The notes: generated from the sequence alone by a model not told the origin. A stretch of DNA of 64,000 nucleotides from Haematobacter genomosp. 1 (GCF_002196855.1 NZ_NIPW01000025.1:46762-110761); one strand, 5' to 3'. Numbered from the stretch's first letter, positions 1 through 9,076 are shown. Made by a program: numbers and translations.

Positions 1-2
1 AG

Positions 3-602
3 GCGGTTCTTGCCAGAGCGGTGGCGGCGCGGGAGGCGCGCAAAACGATCTCTCTCGTGGTCGAGCCCGACGGACGCCTTTTGGAAGAGCCCGCGGGCAG
101 GGCGGCGACCGGGCTTGAGGGCGACCGATTCCACCTGTCCCTTACGCCTGATCTACGGTTTCTCGTATTCGGCCGGGGGCCGGAGGCCGCCACCTTCGCG
201 GCCTTCGTGCGAAGTGCAGGCTGGCCCATCGAGGCGTTTTCTCCGGACCCCGAGAGCCTCCTCGGCTCCGGCGCCGTCGTGACCGCCCTTCCGCGCCCGA
301 TCATGCCCGATGTCGCGGTCGATCCGTGGACGGCAATCGTCCTGTTCTTCCACGATCACGATTGGGAGCCGGAGATCCTGAAGGGTGCGCTGACGACGAC
401 CGCCTTCTATATCGGCGCCCTCGGCAGCCAGCGGGCACGCCGCGTGCGATCGGCACGGATGCGCGAACTGGGGGTGAGCGAGGCGGATATTGCCCGGGCA
501 CGCGGCCCGGTCGGTCTCATCCCTTCCGCGCGCGATCCCCGGACGCTGGCTGCGTCCGTTCTGGCGGAGGTGCTGGGAGAGGCGCAACGCATCCCTCTCT
601 GA
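3..602 (+). CDS. XdhC family protein, C-terminal part (cut by window edge)
   Basis: The visible 190-odd residues match the Rossmann-type C-terminal domain of XdhC/CoxI proteins, which help insert or protect the molybdenum cofactor of xanthine dehydrogenase-type enzymes. Visible family traits are the FGRGPEAATFAAF segment (near residue 50), the STD-like central region and the ALGSQRARRVRSARMRELG stretch, followed by GPVGLIP. The frame is open to the left edge and the upstream codons are plausible, so the GTG at 21 is probably internal and the N-terminal half lies outside the window. No xanthine dehydrogenase subunit is visible, so the client enzyme is unknown. Confidence 0.8.
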   Translation, partial: AVLARAVAAREARKTISLVVEPDGRLLEEPAGRAATGLEGDRFHLSLTPDLRFLVFGRGPEAATFAAFVRSAGWPIEAFSPDPESLLGSGAVVTALPRPIMPDVAVDPWTAIVLFFHDHDWEPEILKGALTTTAFYIGALGSQRARRVRSARMRELGVSEADIARARGPVGLIPSARDPRTLAASVLAEVLGEAQRIPL

Positions 603-603
603 A

Positions 604-619
604 CCCGTCTTTCGACGGG
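604..619. terminator. Short hairpin between convergent genes
   Basis: A perfect 6-bp stem (CCCGTC/GACGGG) with a TTTC loop directly follows the stop codon of the XdhC gene, which converges with the ABC ATPase gene. There is no T-run after it on either strand, so its role as a terminator is only suggested by position. Confidence 0.3.
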
Positions 620-654
620 CACCGTCCATGCCACGCGGCAGGAGCCCGACCCCG

Positions 655-1491
655 CTACTCCGCAAGGCGGCCGTAGAAATCCGACGCCGGATCCGTCAGC
701 ACCATGCTGCGCAGCCGTTCCCATAGATAGCGGCGAAGTGTGCCGAATTCCGGCTCTCCCCGTGGATCGCGCCGCCAGCGCGGGCGGGGGAACGGAACAT
801 CGATGACCTCTGCCACCCGCCCCGGTCGCGGCGACAGCAGCACCACCCTGTCGCCCACCAACAGCGCCTCATCCACGCTATGTGTGACAAAGAGGATCGC
901 AGGGCCATGCGCCGCGCTTTCCGTCAGGCGCATCGTCTCCGCCTGCATGAGCTCACGTGACTGGGCATCGAGGCTGGCGAAAGGCTCATCCATCAGCAAA
1001 AGCCCCGGCTCGCGCGCCAAAGCCCGCGCCAGCGCGGTGCGTTGGCGCATGCCGCCGGAAAGCTGTGCCGGATAGGCGTCGGCGAACCGGGTCAGTCCGA
1101 CGAGATCAACATAACGCCGAACGCGCTCTGCACGCAGCACCTCGGGCAGGTCGGGAAGCGCGAAGGCCACGTTTCCCGCGACGGTCTTCCACGGCAGAAG
1201 GCGGAAGGACTGAAAGACGATCGCGCTTTCAACGCCCGGTACCGGACGCTTCCCCCGGACTAGCACCCTCCCGCCCGTGGGCCGCACCAGTCCGGCGGCG
1301 ATGCGCAGCAGCGTGGTCTTGCCGCAGCCCGAGGGGCCAAGCAGGACGACCGTCTCCCCCTGCCGGGCCGTGAGGTTGATGTCAGACAAGGCCGCCGCGG
1401 GCGAGCCCGCGAAACTGTGCGACACATGCTCAAAGGCAAGGTAGGGATCGGCACTCGTCATCGGCAGGCGATCATCTGCGGGAGCCATCAT
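655..1491 (-). CDS. ABC transporter ATP-binding protein (SsuB/TauB type)
   Basis: 278-residue ATPase that would power an importer of the nitrate/sulfonate/taurine class at the inner face of the membrane. Walker A GPSGCGKT is at residues 52-59, the Q-loop glutamine at about 94, the signature LSGGMRQR at 144-151, Walker B LLLMDE at 165-169 and the switch histidine in FVTHSVDEA at about 204. It is the last gene of a three-gene minus-strand operon after the permease and binding protein and overlaps the binding-protein gene by 4 bases, which suggests coupled translation. The substrate cannot be read from the sequence. Confidence 0.9.
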   Translation of the reverse strand: MMAPADDRLPMTSADPYLAFEHVSHSFAGSPAAALSDINLTARQGETVVLLGPSGCGKTTLLRIAAGLVRPTGGRVLVRGKRPVPGVESAIVFQSFRLLPWKTVAGNVAFALPDLPEVLRAERVRRYVDLVGLTRFADAYPAQLSGGMRQRTALARALAREPGLLLMDEPFASLDAQSRELMQAETMRLTESAAHGPAILFVTHSVDEALLVGDRVVLLSPRPGRVAEVIDVPFPRPRWRRDPRGEPEFGTLRRYLWERLRSMVLTDPASDFYGRLAE

Positions 1492-2516
1492 CTGCTGGGG
1501 CTGTCCCGACCCTCTGCCACTCCGATCCTGCCCAACACGGCGTCCTCAGGTCCGAAATCCACCCAGCTTTCCATTGCCGGCCGGGGTTTGCCGGCGAAAT
1601 CTTCGGTCTCCCAAAGCCAGTCCACCGTGGTGTCCAGCTCCGCCTTCTCCAGACCGCCGTTCACGCTCCAGCTCTGCGCGAAGGCCTGACCGAGCTTGAC
1701 GAGCGTTTCGTGGGACACGTCGGGGCGGGCCTTCTCCATCGCTGCAACCCATGTCGCGGGGTCGGCGGCGAAATCCCGCGCGGCGAGGGTCATCGCCTCG
1801 ATGACCGCGCGGACTTCCTCTCCACGCCGCTCCAGCACGGCCGTCGTGACGGCATTGACCTTGGAGACGACGGGCGCGGCGGCGTAGAAATCCTCAACCC
1901 CGACCAGCACGGACAGGCGATCCGCCTCCGGTATGGACAGGAAGGTGCCGATCGACATGGTTGTCGCCGCGATCCGCCCCGCCACAAGCGCCTGCGCCCG
2001 CACGTTCGGCTGCCCGAGCGGCACGAGATCCACCGTGGTCGGGTCTACCCCCTTTGCCGCCAGCACCCGGAGTGAGAGCAGGTGATCCACGCTGCCGATG
2101 CGCCCGATCCCGAAAGCCTTGCCCGGAAGCTCTGACGTGGAGGTCAGACCGGAGGCGACGATCATGTAGGGAAGCGCCTTGTTGGGCGAAGTCACGGCGC
2201 GCAGGTCGTCCACTCCCTGCAGGCGGAGCTGAAGGAGGGCCTCCACCCCGACATTGGCCATCTCCCCCTCACCCGAGCGCAGCGCGGCAATGGCAAGCGG
2301 GGTCTGCTGCACGCGCACGAATTCCACATCCACCCCGGCGCGGTCGAAATACCCCTCGCTCTTCGCCAGCTCCATGACCGAATTGGGAACCAGCGGTGTT
2401 TCCATATCGGTCACGATCACCCGAAAGGGTGCTGCGATCGCGGGTACTGCTAGCAGGATAGCGACGGCGCCCGCCGCGCACAAAGCTCTGACAGTCATCT
2501 GTTTTCCTCTCCCCAT
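1488..2516 (-). CDS. ABC transporter periplasmic substrate-binding protein (NMT1/SsuA-like)
   Basis: 342 residues starting with a clear Sec signal peptide (VRALCAAGAVAILLAVPAIAA, cleavage near residue 28). The mature part has the layout of NMT1/THI5-like binding proteins that deliver sulfonates, nitrate, pyrimidine precursors or related small molecules to SsuBC-type importers. Recognisable parts are the SVMELAKSEGYFDRAGVDVEFV opening (shown here only as a landmark), GIGRIGSVDHLLS and a C-terminal helical segment. It lies between the permease (12-base gap) and the ATPase (4-base overlap). The ligand is not predictable. Confidence 0.85.
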   Translation of the reverse strand: MGRGKQMTVRALCAAGAVAILLAVPAIAAPFRVIVTDMETPLVPNSVMELAKSEGYFDRAGVDVEFVRVQQTPLAIAALRSGEGEMANVGVEALLQLRLQGVDDLRAVTSPNKALPYMIVASGLTSTSELPGKAFGIGRIGSVDHLLSLRVLAAKGVDPTTVDLVPLGQPNVRAQALVAGRIAATTMSIGTFLSIPEADRLSVLVGVEDFYAAAPVVSKVNAVTTAVLERRGEEVRAVIEAMTLAARDFAADPATWVAAMEKARPDVSHETLVKLGQAFAQSWSVNGGLEKAELDTTVDWLWETEDFAGKPRPAMESWVDFGPEDAVLGRIGVAEGRDSPSR

Positions 2517-2528
2517 CTTTCCCTCGCC

Positions 2529-3278
2529 TTAACGGGCCGATGCGGTTCTCCACCGCGTCAGCCGGTTCTCCAGATGACGGAGCGTCTCCGTGACCGCAAC
2601 GCCCACCAGAGACAGAGTGAGCACGACGACGAAATACTCGGCCATCCGAAAGGAGTTGCCATAGATCGCCAGCAGGCCGCCAAGCCCTGTCACCGCGGTG
2701 TAAAGCTCCGCCACGACCGTGTTTATCAACCCGATCGTTGCACCGAGCCTGAGCCCTACCATCAGGATCGGCAAGGAACCCGGAAGGATGACATGCAAAA
2801 AGATCCGTCCCGGCGACGCACCGGTCGCGCGGGCCATTTCCACCAGATCGGGATCGGCCTCGGAGACGCCGGTATAGGCGTTGAGGATCACGGGCATCAC
2901 CGCCCCCATGAAGACGATGAAGGCCTTCGCCTCCACCCCCAGCCCAAGGAGCACGATGATGAGGGGCACGAATGCCACGCGGGGGGTCGCGGCCAAGGCA
3001 TAGACAAAGATGTCCAGCATGCGCCCGAGCGGTCGCACCACGCCCATGAGCACGCCCACGACGATCCCCACGACACCCGCGCTGATCGTACCGAGCAGGT
3101 AAACCCGCAGGCTCGCCAGAAGCGCGGTCGTGAGTTCGCCATCGGCAAACAGCCGGCGCGCAGCCGATAGCGTGGCAAGCGGCGTCGCGAACAGACCCGG
3201 TGGAAGCCTCTCGGCCGTGATCTGCCATGCGAGAAGGATCAGCGCGAGAAACAGCAGCCTGAGGCCGATAACCTTCAC
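2529..3278 (-). CDS. ABC transporter permease (SsuC/TauC type)
   Basis: Inner-membrane permease of about 249 residues with several hydrophobic segments and the BPD-type EAA loop (EMARATGASPGRIFLHVILPGSLPI region) that docks the ATPase. I place the start at the GTG at 3278 because an AAGGA sequence lies 8 bases upstream and the first membrane helix follows at once; an ATG at 3353 would add 25 residues of low-complexity sequence. It is the first gene of the permease, binding protein, ATPase operon and sits 79 bases downstream of the small hydrolase gene on the same strand. Confidence 0.88.
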   Translation of the reverse strand: MKVIGLRLLFLALILLAWQITAERLPPGLFATPLATLSAARRLFADGELTTALLASLRVYLLGTISAGVVGIVVGVLMGVVRPLGRMLDIFVYALAATPRVAFVPLIIVLLGLGVEAKAFIVFMGAVMPVILNAYTGVSEADPDLVEMARATGASPGRIFLHVILPGSLPILMVGLRLGATIGLINTVVAELYTAVTGLGGLLAIYGNSFRMAEYFVVVLTLSLVGVAVTETLRHLENRLTRWRTASAR

Positions 3279-3357
3279 GTCGTCAATCCTTGCTCCCCGC
3301 CGCGGTGGACAAGAGAGCAGAGGGGCGGGAGGATTTCCAGCCCCCATGCGCAATCCT

Positions 3358-3882
3358 TCAGGGAAGCGTGCGCAGCCCGCCCCCTTCCGTCACCAGCTGC
3401 TGCGCTAGATGGCGGGCGAGCGGCCACGGGCCGTAGCCGCTGTCGCTGTCGATCCCGCCCGCATGGCCGAGATCGAGCATATCGGCCTGCCATATCTCGG
3501 CAAGCCGCCGGGCGTTCAGCCATGGCAGCGCGGGGTCATTGCGGCTGGCGACCAGCACGGCGGGAACGTTCAGCGGCAATTTTGGCGGCGCGAAAATCTC
3601 CAGCCCCCGCGGAGCGACCAGCAATGCGCCCCCGGCCCTGATCTGCGGCCAGGAGGCGATCACGCGCGCAATCAGCGAGGCGCCCAGACCATGGCCGACC
3701 AGAACCGCCCCCGGGTGCTGAAGCAGAATACCGGCAAGTTCCACCTCCCATTGCCGGGGACAGGGTCGATGCCACTCCAACTGTTCTACCAGAAGCGCAC
3801 CGGGAACGGTGCTTGCCAACCAGTGCTGCCAGTGCGGCGCAGGCGCGCCTCCCAGACCGGGAACGATAAGCATCTTGACCAT
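3358..3882 (-). CDS. RBBP9/YdeN-like alpha/beta hydrolase with serine nucleophile replaced
   Basis: 174-residue single-domain protein of the RBBP9/YdeN serine-hydrolase family. The fold markers are intact: VPGLGG near residue 8, the acid in SRNDPALPW (Asp 116) and the histidine in LGHAGGIDS (His 140). The nucleophile elbow, normally GHSxG, reads GHGLG (residues 63-67), so the catalytic serine is glycine; I checked the codon (GGT) on the minus strand. If the read is right the protein is a pseudo-hydrolase or uses another residue. The start at 3882 follows a GGAGG; a longer start at 3930 is possible. It is upstream of and co-directional with the ABC operon. Confidence 0.8.
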   Translation of the reverse strand: MVKMLIVPGLGGAPAPHWQHWLASTVPGALLVEQLEWHRPCPRQWEVELAGILLQHPGAVLVGHGLGASLIARVIASWPQIRAGGALLVAPRGLEIFAPPKLPLNVPAVLVASRNDPALPWLNARRLAEIWQADMLDLGHAGGIDSDSGYGPWPLARHLAQQLVTEGGGLRTLP

Positions 3883-4003
3883 GAAACCTCCGGACAAAGG
3901 CAGGCTCTCCGCGTCTTGCGGGGAGAGCACTGCCGGGTCATGAACGGGCGAGAGCAGGGATGGTTCCCAAAAACATCGCCCGATCCGGGGTTTGGCGGCT
4001 GAA

Positions 4004-4031
4004 GGTCAGGCCAGCTTGGGGTCAGGCCAGC
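4004..4031. repeat. 12-bp direct repeat at the 3' end of the luciferase-like gene
   Basis: GGTCAGGCCAGC occurs at 4004-4015 and again at 4020-4031, a 16-base period. The second copy covers the stop codon of the minus-strand flavin oxidoreductase gene, so the first copy looks like a small duplication of the gene end. Confidence 0.6.
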
Positions 4032-5053
4032 ATGTCCCGCACCATCGGTGCGACACGGGTTCCGTAAAGTTCGATACAGCGCATCAGATTGTCATGCGGC
4101 AGCGGTCCGGCGGAATATTTCAGGTCGAACCGCACAAGGCCCAGAGCCTTCACCGAGCGGGCGATCTTGCGGGCCACTGTCTCCGGCCCGCCGACGCAGA
4201 GCGCGCCCTGCTCCACCTCCCGCTCGAAATCCTCGCGCCGGAGCGGCGGCCAGCCCCGGCCCGCGCCGATCCGGTCGTGCATCTCCGCATAGGGGCCGAA
4301 GAACTCCGCCTTGGCGGTTTCGTCATCCACCCCGACATAGCCGGGCGAATGCATCCCCACCGGCTGCACCGGCGCGCCCGTCTGGGCAAAAACCTTGTGA
4401 TAAAGGTCCACGTAGGGGCGGAAGCGTTTCGGATCGCCGCCGATGACCGCCAGCATCATCGGCAGATCATAGCTCGCCGCGCGCACGACCGATTCCGGGC
4501 TGCCGCCGACCCCGACCCAGGTGCGCAGCGGCCCCTGCTCCAGCGGCGGAAACACCTCGGTGTTCTTCAGCGGCGCACGTACGCTGCCCTGCCAGGTGAC
4601 CGGCCCGCCCTTCGCCAGCTCGGCAAAGAGCGCGAGCTTCTCCTCGAAAAGCCGCTCGTATTGGTCCATCGGATAGCCGAAGAGCGGAAAGCTCTCAGTG
4701 AAGGAGCCGCGCCCCACGATCACCTCCGCCCGCCCGCCGGAGATGGCGTCGAGCGTGGAGAACCGCTGAAACACCCGCACCGGCTCATCCGAGGACAGCA
4801 CCGTGACGGCGGAGCCAAGGCGGATCCGTTCGGTTCGCGCGGCGATGGCGGCCAGAACCACTTCCGGAGCGGAGACGGCGAAATCGGCGCGGTGATGTTC
4901 CCCGACCCCAAAGAAGTCGAGGCCGAGGCTATCGGCCAGAACCCCTTCCTCCACCACGTTACGGATTGTCTGCGCGTGGGTTTCCGGCCCGCCGGCGGCA
5001 GTATTCATGACGTCCCCGAACGTGTCGAGACCGAGTTCCAGAGCCTGTGCCAT
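4022..5053 (-). CDS. LLM-class flavin-dependent oxidoreductase
   Basis: 343-residue member of the bacterial luciferase-like monooxygenase superfamily, cytoplasmic (beta/alpha)8-barrel enzymes that use FMN or F420. Family landmarks are the opening ELGLDTFGDV, GLDFFGVGEHHRADFAVSAPE (residues about 44-64), the ERIRLGSAVTVLSSDEPVRV strand-loop and the nitrogen-end ISGGRAEVIVGRGS. The natural substrate is unknown; many such genes accompany sulfonate or alkane use, and the neighbouring SsuABC-type importer on the same strand makes a sulfonate link possible but unproven. It is divergent from the membrane dehydrogenase operon with a 177-base gap. Confidence 0.87.
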   Translation of the reverse strand: MAQALELGLDTFGDVMNTAAGGPETHAQTIRNVVEEGVLADSLGLDFFGVGEHHRADFAVSAPEVVLAAIAARTERIRLGSAVTVLSSDEPVRVFQRFSTLDAISGGRAEVIVGRGSFTESFPLFGYPMDQYERLFEEKLALFAELAKGGPVTWQGSVRAPLKNTEVFPPLEQGPLRTWVGVGGSPESVVRAASYDLPMMLAVIGGDPKRFRPYVDLYHKVFAQTGAPVQPVGMHSPGYVGVDDETAKAEFFGPYAEMHDRIGAGRGWPPLRREDFEREVEQGALCVGGPETVARKIARSVKALGLVRFDLKYSAGPLPHDNLMRCIELYGTRVAPMVRDMLA

Positions 5054-5230
5054 GGGAATTCCTCAATGGTTTTCTGGCAGATAGGCACTCTGGCCGAAAT
5101 GTTCCAGATCGGGCGGCCTGCCTGCGGAACCCGCCCCGCGTTCCGGCGTTGGGGGCGTGGGTCTGCCTTCGAGCGGCAGCCCTCCCCGCATATCGCCAGA
5201 GGCCTCTTGCCCAGCCCAAAAGGACACCCC

Positions 5231-5953
5231 ATGCCCCCACGCTCGACGCGCGACCTCTCCGCCACACGACGCGGCTTTCTTCAGGGCGGGGCGGTCGGCG
5301 TCACGGTTGCGGCTTTTGCCCGGCCAGCGCTGGCCCGGGCAGAGTTCGGGCGGACGGAGGATGTCCCCCCGCTCGACCGCTATCAGCGCGTCTTTCTCAG
5401 CGACGCGGAATGGGTCTTCATCCTGGCGGCCGTGGCACGGCTCATCCCTTCGGAAGGCGAGGGGCCGGGGGCGATAGAGGCGCGGGTGCCGGTATTCATC
5501 GACCGCCAGCTCTCGGGCGACTTCGGCAGGGCTGCGACCCTCTACATGCGGGGGCCCCATGTGCCCGATGCCGATCCGCATCTCGGCTATCAGAGCCCGC
5601 TGTCGCCCGCGCAGATTTACCGGGGCGCAATCCCGATCTTCAACGACTGGTGCATCCGCCAGAAGAGCGCGGCCTTTGCCGACCTCGCCGCCGCAGAGCA
5701 GGATGAGGCGATCACGGCACTGATGGCGGGAAAGGTTCCGCTGCCGCCGGAGATGCGGGATTTCGGCGACCTTCTTCTCCAGAATACGAAGGAGGGGTAT
5801 TTCGCGGACCCGATGTATGGCGGCAACCATGGAATGCAGGCCTGGGTGCATATCGGCTTTCCCGGCGCGCGCGGCAGCTTTCTGGAATGGATTGATCAAC
5901 GGGATGTGCCCTATCCGCTCGGCCCCGTGTCGATCTCCGGCGACAGGGCCTGA
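5231..5953 (+). CDS. Gluconate 2-dehydrogenase subunit 3 family protein
   Basis: 240-residue small subunit of a membrane-bound FAD dehydrogenase. It opens with a twin-arginine signal (TRRGFLQGG, arginines 13-14, then a hydrophobic stretch ending ALA), so it is probably exported folded and carries the flavoprotein with it. The body matches the gluconate 2-dehydrogenase subunit 3 family (FLSDAEWVFILAAVARLIPS, GGNHGMQAWVHIGFPG). The frame is open far upstream, but the Tat signal and position fix the ATG at 5231. It is 3 bases ahead of the GMC flavoprotein gene and starts a three-gene operon with the cytochrome. Confidence 0.88.
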   Translation: MPPRSTRDLSATRRGFLQGGAVGVTVAAFARPALARAEFGRTEDVPPLDRYQRVFLSDAEWVFILAAVARLIPSEGEGPGAIEARVPVFIDRQLSGDFGRAATLYMRGPHVPDADPHLGYQSPLSPAQIYRGAIPIFNDWCIRQKSAAFADLAAAEQDEAITALMAGKVPLPPEMRDFGDLLLQNTKEGYFADPMYGGNHGMQAWVHIGFPGARGSFLEWIDQRDVPYPLGPVSISGDRA

Positions 5954-5956
5954 GCG

Positions 5957-7726
5957 ATGGCACGCACCGAGAAGAAGAAGGACGCGGTCATCGTGGGGCT
6001 CGGATGGACAGGTGCCATCCTTGGCATGGAGCTCGCAACCGAGGGGTTGGAGGTCGTCGCGCTCGAGCGCGGCAAGGACCGGGCGACCGTGCCGGATTTC
6101 CAGTATCCCAACATCATCGACGAATTGCGCTATGGCGTGCGGCTCGAACTCATGCAGAAGCCCGCTCGCTCCACCCTGACGATCCGGCGCACGCTGACGG
6201 AGCAGGCGCTGCCCTATCGGCAGCTCGGCTCCTTCCTGCCCGGCGACGGGGTGGGAGGGGCCGGGGTTCACTGGAACGGCCAGAACTGGCGGCCGATGGA
6301 GAACGAATTCCGCCTGCGCTCCTATGTGCGCGAGAACTGGGGCGAGGGGATCATTCCCGCGGGCATGGATCTTTACGACTATCCTCTCACCTATGCGGAG
6401 CTGGAGCCGTTCTTCGACCGGTTCGAATACATGGCGGGCATTTCCGGCAAGGCGGGCAACATACGCGGGCAGATCATTCCGGGCGGCAATCCGTTTGAGG
6501 CCCCCCGCTCCCGCGATTATCCCATGCCCGCACTGCCGCAGACGCTGGACGCCACGATGTTCGCAGAGGCGGCGCGCGCCATGGGCTATCATCCCTTTCC
6601 GCGCCCCGCGGGCAATGCCTCCCGCTCCTATGTGAACGAATACGGGATGCAGCTTGGCCCCTGCAACTTCTGCGGGTTCTGCGAACGCTACGGCTGTCTG
6701 AACTACTCCAAGTCCGCGCCGCAGACCTGCATTCTGGACGCGCTGCGGCGGAAGCCCAACTTTTCCTATCGCACGGAAGCAGAAGTGATGCGCGTGGAGC
6801 TTGCCCCCGACGGCAAGACCGCGACCGGCGTCACCTATTTCGACGAAGCGACGCAGGAGGAGGTGTTTCAGCCCGCCGATCTGGTCGTTCTCTGCGCCTA
6901 CCAGTTTCACAATGTGCATCTCATGCTGCTGTCTGGCATCGGCAGGCCGTATGACCCGGCCAGCGGGGAGGGCGTCACCGGGCGCAACTATGCCTATCAG
7001 GTCATGGGGGATACCTCGCTCTTTTTCCGGGAGCGCAATTTCAACCCGTTCGTCGGAGCGGGCTCGAACGGCATGTGTATCGACGATTTCGCCATCAGCC
7101 AGATCGATTTCGGGCGCGAGGGATTCATCGGCGGCAGCTACATCTCCGCAGGGATCACCAATGGCCAGCCGATACGCTCCATGAGCCTGCCGCCCGAAAC
7201 GCCGAAATGGGGCAGCGGCTGGAAGAGCGGCGTGAAGGAATGGTACGGGCGCTCCATGTCCATCGGATCCCACGGGTCCAACATGTCCTATCGGGATACC
7301 TATCTCGACCTCGATCCGACCTACAAGGACCGGTTCGGGCGCCCGCTCCTCAGGATGACCTTCGACTGGAAGCCGAACGATATCCGCATGACGCAGTTCA
7401 TGAAATCAAAGATCGAACCCATCGCCGAGTCGATGGCTCCCGACTTCCAGACCTCCTCCTACATGACCCATGCGAGCCGTTACGACGTGCGGCCCTACCA
7501 GACCACGCATAACGTCGGCGGGGCGATCATGGGGGCGGATCCGTCGCTTTCGGCGGTGAACCGCTATCTCCAGACATGGGACAAGCACAACGTCTTCGTG
7601 ATGGGGGCATCGGCCTTTCCGCAGAACATCCAGTACAACCCCACCGGTCTTGTGGGCGCACTGGCCTATTGGGCGGCGCACGCGATCCGCACCGAGTATC
7701 TTTCCAACCCCCGCCCGCTGGTCTGA
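5957..7726 (+). CDS. GMC-family FAD dehydrogenase, catalytic subunit
   Basis: 589-residue flavoprotein of the glucose-methanol-choline family, the large subunit of a periplasmic sugar/sugar-acid dehydrogenase such as gluconate 2-dehydrogenase. The FAD-binding VGLGWTGAILGMEL lies near residues 13-26 and the C-terminal HNVGGAIMG and NPTGLVGALAYWAA segments form the active-site end. Residues 236-247 hold four cysteines (CNFCGFCERYGC), like the region that binds a 3Fe-4S cluster in bacterial FAD-glucose dehydrogenases. It has no signal of its own, so export with the Tat-tagged small subunit is expected. Substrate not determinable from sequence. Confidence 0.9.
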   Translation: MARTEKKKDAVIVGLGWTGAILGMELATEGLEVVALERGKDRATVPDFQYPNIIDELRYGVRLELMQKPARSTLTIRRTLTEQALPYRQLGSFLPGDGVGGAGVHWNGQNWRPMENEFRLRSYVRENWGEGIIPAGMDLYDYPLTYAELEPFFDRFEYMAGISGKAGNIRGQIIPGGNPFEAPRSRDYPMPALPQTLDATMFAEAARAMGYHPFPRPAGNASRSYVNEYGMQLGPCNFCGFCERYGCLNYSKSAPQTCILDALRRKPNFSYRTEAEVMRVELAPDGKTATGVTYFDEATQEEVFQPADLVVLCAYQFHNVHLMLLSGIGRPYDPASGEGVTGRNYAYQVMGDTSLFFRERNFNPFVGAGSNGMCIDDFAISQIDFGREGFIGGSYISAGITNGQPIRSMSLPPETPKWGSGWKSGVKEWYGRSMSIGSHGSNMSYRDTYLDLDPTYKDRFGRPLLRMTFDWKPNDIRMTQFMKSKIEPIAESMAPDFQTSSYMTHASRYDVRPYQTTHNVGGAIMGADPSLSAVNRYLQTWDKHNVFVMGASAFPQNIQYNPTGLVGALAYWAAHAIRTEYLSNPRPLV

Positions 7727-7738
7727 GGAGGTCGCGCC

Positions 7739-9055
7739 ATGCTGACGTTTCTGCGCCTGCTCCTCGGCCTCGCGCTCATCGGGGTCGTGGTCGCGCTGGC
7801 GATGATCTTCGTGCCGCACCGCCCGACGCCGCTCACCACTCTGCCCGCCGATTACGAGATTCCCTCAGGGGCGGGGGAATATGCGATGTATCTGGGGGAT
7901 TGCGCCGCATGTCATACTGCCGACGGCGGTGAGCGCTTCGCGGGAGGGCGACCGATAGACAGCCCGCTCGGCACGATCTACTCCACGAACATCACGCCCG
8001 ACCCCGACACCGGTATCGGGCGCTATACGCTCGATCAGTTCCGCGCGGCGCTCTACGACGGCATCCGCGCGGATGGCGCGCATCTGTACCCCGCGATGCC
8101 CTATGAGAACTACCGCAAGCTGACGGAGGAGGATGTCCGCGCGCTCTACCACTACTTCACCGAAGAAGTGGTCCCCGTGCACCATCAGGGGCCCGAGACG
8201 AGCCTACCCTTCCCCTTCAACCAGCGTTGGGGCATCCGGGCCTGGAACTGGGTGGCGCTGGAGCAGCCCGGCTTCCGTCCCCATACGGAGGATCCACAAG
8301 TTGCCCGCGGCGCCTATCTCGTGGAGGGGCCGGGCCATTGCGGGGCCTGTCACACCCCCCGGAACCTCGTCATGGCGCAGGACGGCACGGATGCCTCGAG
8401 CGAGAGCTTCCTGCGCGGCGGAGAGATCGACGGTTGGACAGCGCCCGACCTGCGCGGAGCCAAAAGCCCCGTGGCTCTCTGGAGCGCGGAGCAGCTCAAG
8501 ATGCTCTTTGCCAGCGGCCGGAGCGCCCATGCGGCGGTGACGGGAGAGATGTCGCTTGTGGTGGAAGAATCGACCCAGCACTGGACGGAAAGCGATCTGG
8601 ACGCGATGGTCGCCTATCTGAAGTCCATTGCAGATCCGGCCGATCCTCGTCCCGTACGGGATCCCGCACCGACGGTCGCTCTGCTGACCCATCCGACGCG
8701 GGACATGCCCCTTGGCGCGCGGCTCTACCTAGACAATTGCGGGGCCTGCCATTTCGTCAGCGGCAAGGGCGCGGATGAGGTCTTCCCGGAGCTTGATGGC
8801 AATTTCCTGGTCAATGCGCCCTCTCCCACCGGGCTCATCGAGGTCATCCTGCACGGCTCCACCGCGCCCTCCACCGAGATCAGGCCCTATCGTCTGCGGA
8901 TGCCCGACTTCGGCCATCGCCTGTCGGATGCCGAGGTGGCGGAACTCGCGACGTTCCTGCGCCAGGCCTGGACGAACGACGCCGCGCCGGTGACCGCCGC
9001 CATGGTGGCGTCGTTGCGGGAAAGCCGAACGGGAGAGGCTTCGGCCTCCAACTGA
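7739..9055 (+). CDS. Membrane-anchored triheme cytochrome c subunit
   Basis: 438 residues with an N-terminal membrane helix (residues 4-25) and three c-type heme motifs: CAACH at 55-59, CGACH at 201-205 and CGACH at 334-338. This is the layout of the cytochrome subunit of gluconate, sorbitol and alcohol dehydrogenases, which passes electrons from the flavoprotein to ubiquinone or a terminal oxidase at the periplasmic face. It follows the GMC gene by 12 bases and closes the operon. Axial methionines are plausible in each domain (for example the LRMPDFGH segment near the C-terminus). Confidence 0.92.
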   Translation: MLTFLRLLLGLALIGVVVALAMIFVPHRPTPLTTLPADYEIPSGAGEYAMYLGDCAACHTADGGERFAGGRPIDSPLGTIYSTNITPDPDTGIGRYTLDQFRAALYDGIRADGAHLYPAMPYENYRKLTEEDVRALYHYFTEEVVPVHHQGPETSLPFPFNQRWGIRAWNWVALEQPGFRPHTEDPQVARGAYLVEGPGHCGACHTPRNLVMAQDGTDASSESFLRGGEIDGWTAPDLRGAKSPVALWSAEQLKMLFASGRSAHAAVTGEMSLVVEESTQHWTESDLDAMVAYLKSIADPADPRPVRDPAPTVALLTHPTRDMPLGARLYLDNCGACHFVSGKGADEVFPELDGNFLVNAPSPTGLIEVILHGSTAPSTEIRPYRLRMPDFGHRLSDAEVAELATFLRQAWTNDAAPVTAAMVASLRESRTGEASASN

Positions 9056-9076
9056 AAAAAGCCTTGAGGACATGAA

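Noticed and set aside
5890..5910. FNR-like TTGATCAA
   Set aside because: It lies inside the dehydrogenase small-subunit coding sequence and lacks the proper spacer.
5063..7273. Minus-strand open frame of 736 codons
   Set aside because: It is antisense to the flavoprotein and small-subunit genes, shows the Arg/His/Gly-rich bias of a shadow frame and has no domain.
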